Source of the DNA: Polyangiaceae bacterium
Lineage (GTDB): Bacteria; Myxococcota; Polyangia; Polyangiales; Polyangiaceae
Assembly: GCA_025936205.1 (NCBI GenBank)
Contig: JAICTU010000150.1
Span: 1 to 17,771, forward strand
Length of the DNA stretch: 17,771 nucleotides
Direction of reading: 5' to 3'
In this document: positions 15,048 to 17,771 of the stretch, one piece after another
Position numbering within the stretch: the first letter of the stretch is position 1
Layout: each line of letters opens with the position of its first letter
Program-made: the position numbers and the translations under genes
Notes under the pieces: model-generated
The model's database searches: none
What the model saw: the letters and a program-made list of their open reading frames with translations, nothing else
Told to the model about the DNA's origin: nothing

Positions 15048-16160
15048 ATGAAACAGATGACGAGCCGGATGGGGCGACTCTCGATCCTCCCTGCGCTGTT
15101 GCTCTGCTCCGGAGCTTGCTCGGATCAGGCTCCGAGCGCCGACCGCGGCTCCAGCGCCGACCCTGGCGGAGCGAACGATTTCCCGGCGCGCGCGGAGCCG
15201 GGAGCCCCGCCGCAGAGCACGCCGGCAGAGACGAGCGCGGGCAGCGGCCCGAGCTTCGCCGAGCCCGCGCCGCAGGAAACGTCGAGCACGCCCGTCTTGT
15301 CCAGCGGCACTCCACAGCCGCGCAGCGGCGGCACGGCCCCTGCCGGCAGCGCTGGCTCGACACCGGACGGAGCGGCACCGCCGCTGATCCGTGGCGAAGA
15401 GCCCACGCTCGAGTCTTCCACCCGCCCCGGGCCGTTTCAGGTCAGCACGTTCAACGCCGGCCTGCGCGATGGTCCCGATTATGGAACCCAGACGATGCAC
15501 GTGCCCGAGGGGGCAGAGCCGCCCTTCGCTGCCGTGGCGGTGGTCCCGGGCTTCCTGGCGGCCGAGTCCTCGATCGCGGCCTGGGGACCATTCCTGGCAT
15601 CTCACGGGATCGTGACGCTGACCATCGGCACCAATAGTCCAACGGACTCTCCCGATCTCCGAGCCGCGGCGCTGCTCGATGCCCTGAAGACCATCGAGGC
15701 AGAGAACGAGCGATCGGGCAGCCCACTCGCGGGCCAGCTCGATGTCGAGCGCCTCGGCATCATGGGTTGGTCGATGGGCGGCGGGGGCACCTTGATCGCT
15801 TCTTCCGACACGCCCAGCTTGAAGGCGGCGATCACCCTGGCCGCCTGGAGCCCTGGGGTCCGTTTCAGCCAGGAGCAGGTGCCGGTGCTGCTCTTCGCCG
15901 GCAGCTCCGACGCGATCGCGGGGGGCCAATCCCAGAGCTTCTTCACGAGCATTCCCGAGTCCACGCCCAAGATGCTGTTCGAGGTGCGCGGCGGCAGCCA
16001 CAGCGTCGCGAACAGCCCGAGCGGCGGCAACGGCGAAGTCGGGCGCTACGGCCTGTCGTGGCTGAAGGTGTTCCTGGAAGGTGATGAGCGGTACCGGCCC
16101 TTTTTCCTGCAGGACCCGACACAAGACTCGGACTTCCGGCAAAACCTGCGCAGCCCGTGA
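15048..16160 (+). CDS. PETase/cutinase-like polyester hydrolase lipoprotein
   Basis: A 370-residue exported alpha/beta hydrolase. The signal peptide ends around SGAC (Cys 24, a weak lipobox), followed by a Ser/Pro/Ala/Gly linker of about 100 residues. Residues 125-368 follow the PETase/LCC-type cutinase fold end to end: VVPGFLA (165-171, oxyanion loop, Phe where PETase has Tyr 87), GPFLASHGIV (180-189), GWSMGGGG (240-247, nucleophile Ser 242), AAWSPG (265-270), SSDAIA (286-291, acid Asp 288) and GGSHSVAN (315-322, His 318). By position Trp 241 and Ser 319 match PETase Trp 159 and Ser 238 rather than the His and Phe of actinobacterial cutinases. The mature domain has no cysteine, so both PETase disulfides are absent. 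It probably hydrolyses esters or polyesters at the cell surface; PET activity is not shown. ATG 15048 has GAGGAG 7 nt upstream. Confidence 0.9.
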   Translation: MKQMTSRMGRLSILPALLLCSGACSDQAPSADRGSSADPGGANDFPARAEPGAPPQSTPAETSAGSGPSFAEPAPQETSSTPVLSSGTPQPRSGGTAPAGSAGSTPDGAAPPLIRGEEPTLESSTRPGPFQVSTFNAGLRDGPDYGTQTMHVPEGAEPPFAAVAVVPGFLAAESSIAAWGPFLASHGIVTLTIGTNSPTDSPDLRAAALLDALKTIEAENERSGSPLAGQLDVERLGIMGWSMGGGGTLIASSDTPSLKAAITLAAWSPGVRFSQEQVPVLLFAGSSDAIAGGQSQSFFTSIPESTPKMLFEVRGGSHSVANSPSGGNGEVGRYGLSWLKVFLEGDERYRPFFLQDPTQDSDFRQNLRSP

Positions 16161-16208
16161 TCTGCGCTGCCAGCGCTCTCCAACATCTCAAAGACAGGAA
16201 GACACGAC

Positions 16209-17492
16209 ATGCCTTCGAGAAATTTGCTCTCGTCGCCCCTTCTCCCGCTGCTTGGCGGGGCGTCGTTGCTGGCGCTGCTCGCTGCGTGCAACCCTGCCGC
16301 TGATGGCAAGACGGACCCGTTGGTCGCCGATGCCCCCGTCGCGCCACCCACCAGCAGCGACACTGCCGACGCGCAGCGCTCCCCCACGAATGCGCCGGTG
16401 CTCTCCGGCCTGGTCGACGGGAGCAGCGCGCCGGCAGCCGCCGCGCCTGACGTCCCACCACCCTGCAGCAGCGCCCGCGCCCAGCCCGAGCACATCCGTG
16501 AAGCCGTCGACATCGTCGTCGTGCTGGACAACTCCGGCAGCATGTCCGACGAGGCGCAGTCGGTCGAGGCCAACCTGAACGTGAACTTTGCGCAGATCCT
16601 GGCAGCCAGCGGCGTCGACTACCGCCTGATCCTGATCTCGCGACACCGCACGTCTTCCGGGCAGCGCACCTCTGCCTGCATCAGCCAACCGCTGAGCGGG
16701 CTCGCTGAGTGCCCGGCGGATCAGCCCCTGTTCAGCGATCGCTTCTTTCAATACAGCGTGGAGGTGGGCAGTCACAACTCGCTCAGCCTGTTGCTCGACA
16801 CGTATGACGGCACCCAGGCGGATGAGTTCGAGCTCGCGCCCCACGGCTGGTCCGAGTGGCTGCGCCCGACCTCAAAGAAGGTATTTCTCGAATTCAGCGA
16901 CGATGACTCGCGCGTGGAGGCCGCCAGCTTCCTCTCCGATCTGATGTCGCTCGCCCCCGAGCAGTTCGGCACCAACGGCTCACCGGCGCAGCTGGTCTGG
17001 CACAGCATCGTCGGCCTCGCCCAGAAGGACGTGCCCACGGAGCCGTATCTGGCTGCCGAGCCCGTGCAGGACTCCGAGTGTCGGGGCAATACGGTCTTCA
17101 GCCCCGGCGGGACCTACCAGGATCTCTCGCGCCTGACCGGAGGCCTACGCTTCCCCATCTGCGAATTCGCGGGCTACGATCGCGTGTTCCAGGCGATCGC
17201 CGACGACGTCGTGACGCGCAGCGGCCTCAGTTGCGGCTTTCCGATTCCGACGCCGCCGAGCGGGCAACGCCTGGAGCTGGACAAGGTGGCGGTCGCCTAT
17301 ACGCGAGGCGACGGCTCCGGCGTGCAGACGCTCGGTCAGGTCACCGATCCGAGCAAGTGTGGCGACGACGCGTTTCTGATTCAAGGCGGGGCAATCAACC
17401 TCTGCCCTCAGGCCTGCGCAATGATCCAGCGCGACGCGCTGGCCACGGTGGACGTCGTGTTCAGCTGCGCCAGCACGCTGATTCTGCGGTGA
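16209..17492 (+). CDS. VWA-domain lipoprotein
   Basis: A 427-residue exported protein. The signal peptide ends in LLAAC (Cys 27), then an Ala/Pro/Ser-rich linker to about 85. The von Willebrand A domain starts at VDIVVVLDNSGSM, with D107, S109 and S111 forming the DxSxS metal site; a strand and loop KKVFLEFSDDDSR (near 225-237) corresponds to the later acidic MIDAS loop. A Cys-containing C-terminal part (about 290-427) has several disulfide candidates and no recognisable enzyme motif. GGAAG 7 nt upstream supports ATG 16209. It follows the PETase-like gene by 48 bases on the same strand, so the two are probably an operon, and it is followed almost at once by a GT-C-like start. Domain layout resembles the VWA lipoprotein at 5252-6307, although the two are not close copies. 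Confidence 0.87.
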   Translation: MPSRNLLSSPLLPLLGGASLLALLAACNPAADGKTDPLVADAPVAPPTSSDTADAQRSPTNAPVLSGLVDGSSAPAAAAPDVPPPCSSARAQPEHIREAVDIVVVLDNSGSMSDEAQSVEANLNVNFAQILAASGVDYRLILISRHRTSSGQRTSACISQPLSGLAECPADQPLFSDRFFQYSVEVGSHNSLSLLLDTYDGTQADEFELAPHGWSEWLRPTSKKVFLEFSDDDSRVEAASFLSDLMSLAPEQFGTNGSPAQLVWHSIVGLAQKDVPTEPYLAAEPVQDSECRGNTVFSPGGTYQDLSRLTGGLRFPICEFAGYDRVFQAIADDVVTRSGLSCGFPIPTPPSGQRLELDKVAVAYTRGDGSGVQTLGQVTDPSKCGDDAFLIQGGAINLCPQACAMIQRDALATVDVVFSCASTLILR

Positions 17493-17498
17493 AGCCCG

Positions 17499-17771
17499 GT
17501 GCCCTGGCGGCTGCGGCCGATCTGGCTCGGCTTGCTCGGCTGTTTGCTGGTTGCCCCAGCCATCGGCCCCCGGCTCGTGCTCGACGACTTCGTGCTTGCT
17601 TTGCATGCCCGCGCCGAGCCGATCGCCGAGGGGCTGCCGAGCGGCGGCGGGCTGTTCAGCTTCGCCAGCGGCGATCGCGCTCAAAATGATCGCCGGCTGC
17701 TTCGGGCTCGGCGCGCTCGCCGCTCACGCACGCGCTCGCGCTACCGGTCATCGCCCGAGCCGCTGGCTCGC
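17499..17771 (+). CDS. Start of a second GT-C-like membrane protein, cut by the right edge
   Basis: A frame starting at GTG 17499, six bases after the VWA stop, is open for 91 codons to the edge. Residues 6-24 form a hydrophobic helix, then comes RLVLDDFVLALHARAEPIAE with an Asp-Asp pair (29-30), and LFSFASGD. This mirrors the GWVADDW ... LFRFASGD start of the protein at 10780-12558, so the two are probably paralogs. After about residue 65 the frame becomes Arg- and Ser-rich, unlike that family, suggesting a frameshift (real or a sequence error) within the last ~90 bases. No strong ribosome site is seen; translation may be coupled to the upstream gene. Confidence 0.55.
   Translation, partial: MPWRLRPIWLGLLGCLLVAPAIGPRLVLDDFVLALHARAEPIAEGLPSGGGLFSFASGDRAQNDRRLLRARRARRSRTRSRYRSSPEPLAR

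Noticed and set aside
14081..15637. A 518-codon plus-strand frame
   Set aside because: It runs antisense to the fusion protein and off-frame through the PETase-like gene; Arg-rich, no motif.
14445..16142. A 565-codon minus-strand frame
   Set aside because: It is antisense to the PETase-like gene and off-frame to the fusion gene; the real frames carry clear catalytic motifs.
1..17771. tRNA, rRNA, insertion sequence or phage genes
   Set aside because: No cloverleaf, rRNA core segment, transposase motif or flanking inverted repeats were recognised; a covariance-model search would be needed to exclude small RNAs.

Overview
The window looks like chromosomal DNA from a high-GC deltaproteobacterium of the Myxococcota, most likely the Polyangia/Sorangium side. 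This is an inference. The grounds are a GC content of roughly 70% by eye, a C-terminal MYXO-CTERM-like sorting tail on the first complete protein, an RpoE-like sigma factor paired with a FecR-type anti-sigma that carries a tetratricopeptide-like tail, DUF4388 domains, and many lipoproteins with long Pro/Ser/Ala/Thr-rich linkers. No rRNA, tRNA, CRISPR array, transposase or phage gene was seen. Opposite-strand and off-frame open frames are abundant because of the GC bias and were treated as shadows.

Layout. 1-82 (-): start of a gene running off the left edge. 124-1515 (-): secreted Asp-box beta-propeller protein with a C-terminal anchor. 1516-1854: intergenic leader with a G/C-tract hairpin cluster. 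1855-3485 (+): ECF-like sigma factor and FecR-like anti-sigma in a two-gene operon with overlapping stop and start. 3529-3557: terminator-like hairpin between convergent genes. 3665-6307 (-): two lipoproteins, a cytochrome c plus PHM-type copper monooxygenase fusion and a von Willebrand A (VWA) protein. 6542-9712 (-): a tight run of class II HMG-CoA reductase (mvaA), a Cys-rich lipoprotein and a tandem-DUF4388 protein. 9877-10764 (+): SAM-dependent methyltransferase with an N-terminal zinc-ribbon-like module. 10780-14842 (-): two overlapping genes, a CrtC/AttH-like lipocalin fused to a prenyl diphosphate synthase, then a multi-pass GT-C-like membrane protein. 15048-17492 (+): a PETase/cutinase-like lipoprotein and a second VWA lipoprotein, followed by the start of a second GT-C-like gene cut by the right edge.

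How the genes may work together. The middle of the window, about 8.3-14.8 kb, reads as an isoprenoid locus. HMG-CoA reductase supplies mevalonate. The fusion protein carries prenyl chain elongation plus a CrtC-like domain of a fold used by carotenoid hydratases and fungal Diels-Alderase-type cyclases. A methyltransferase and a GT-C-like membrane enzyme could decorate the product or use a polyprenyl-phosphate sugar donor. The flanking regions encode cell-surface lipoproteins: a copper monooxygenase, two VWA proteins, a polyester-hydrolase-like enzyme and a Cys-rich protein. The most novel items are the CrtC-prenyl synthase fusion, the cysteine-free PETase-like lipoprotein with PETase-type rather than cutinase-type active-site residues, and a possible Shine-Dalgarno-sequestering hairpin in the sigma-factor leader.
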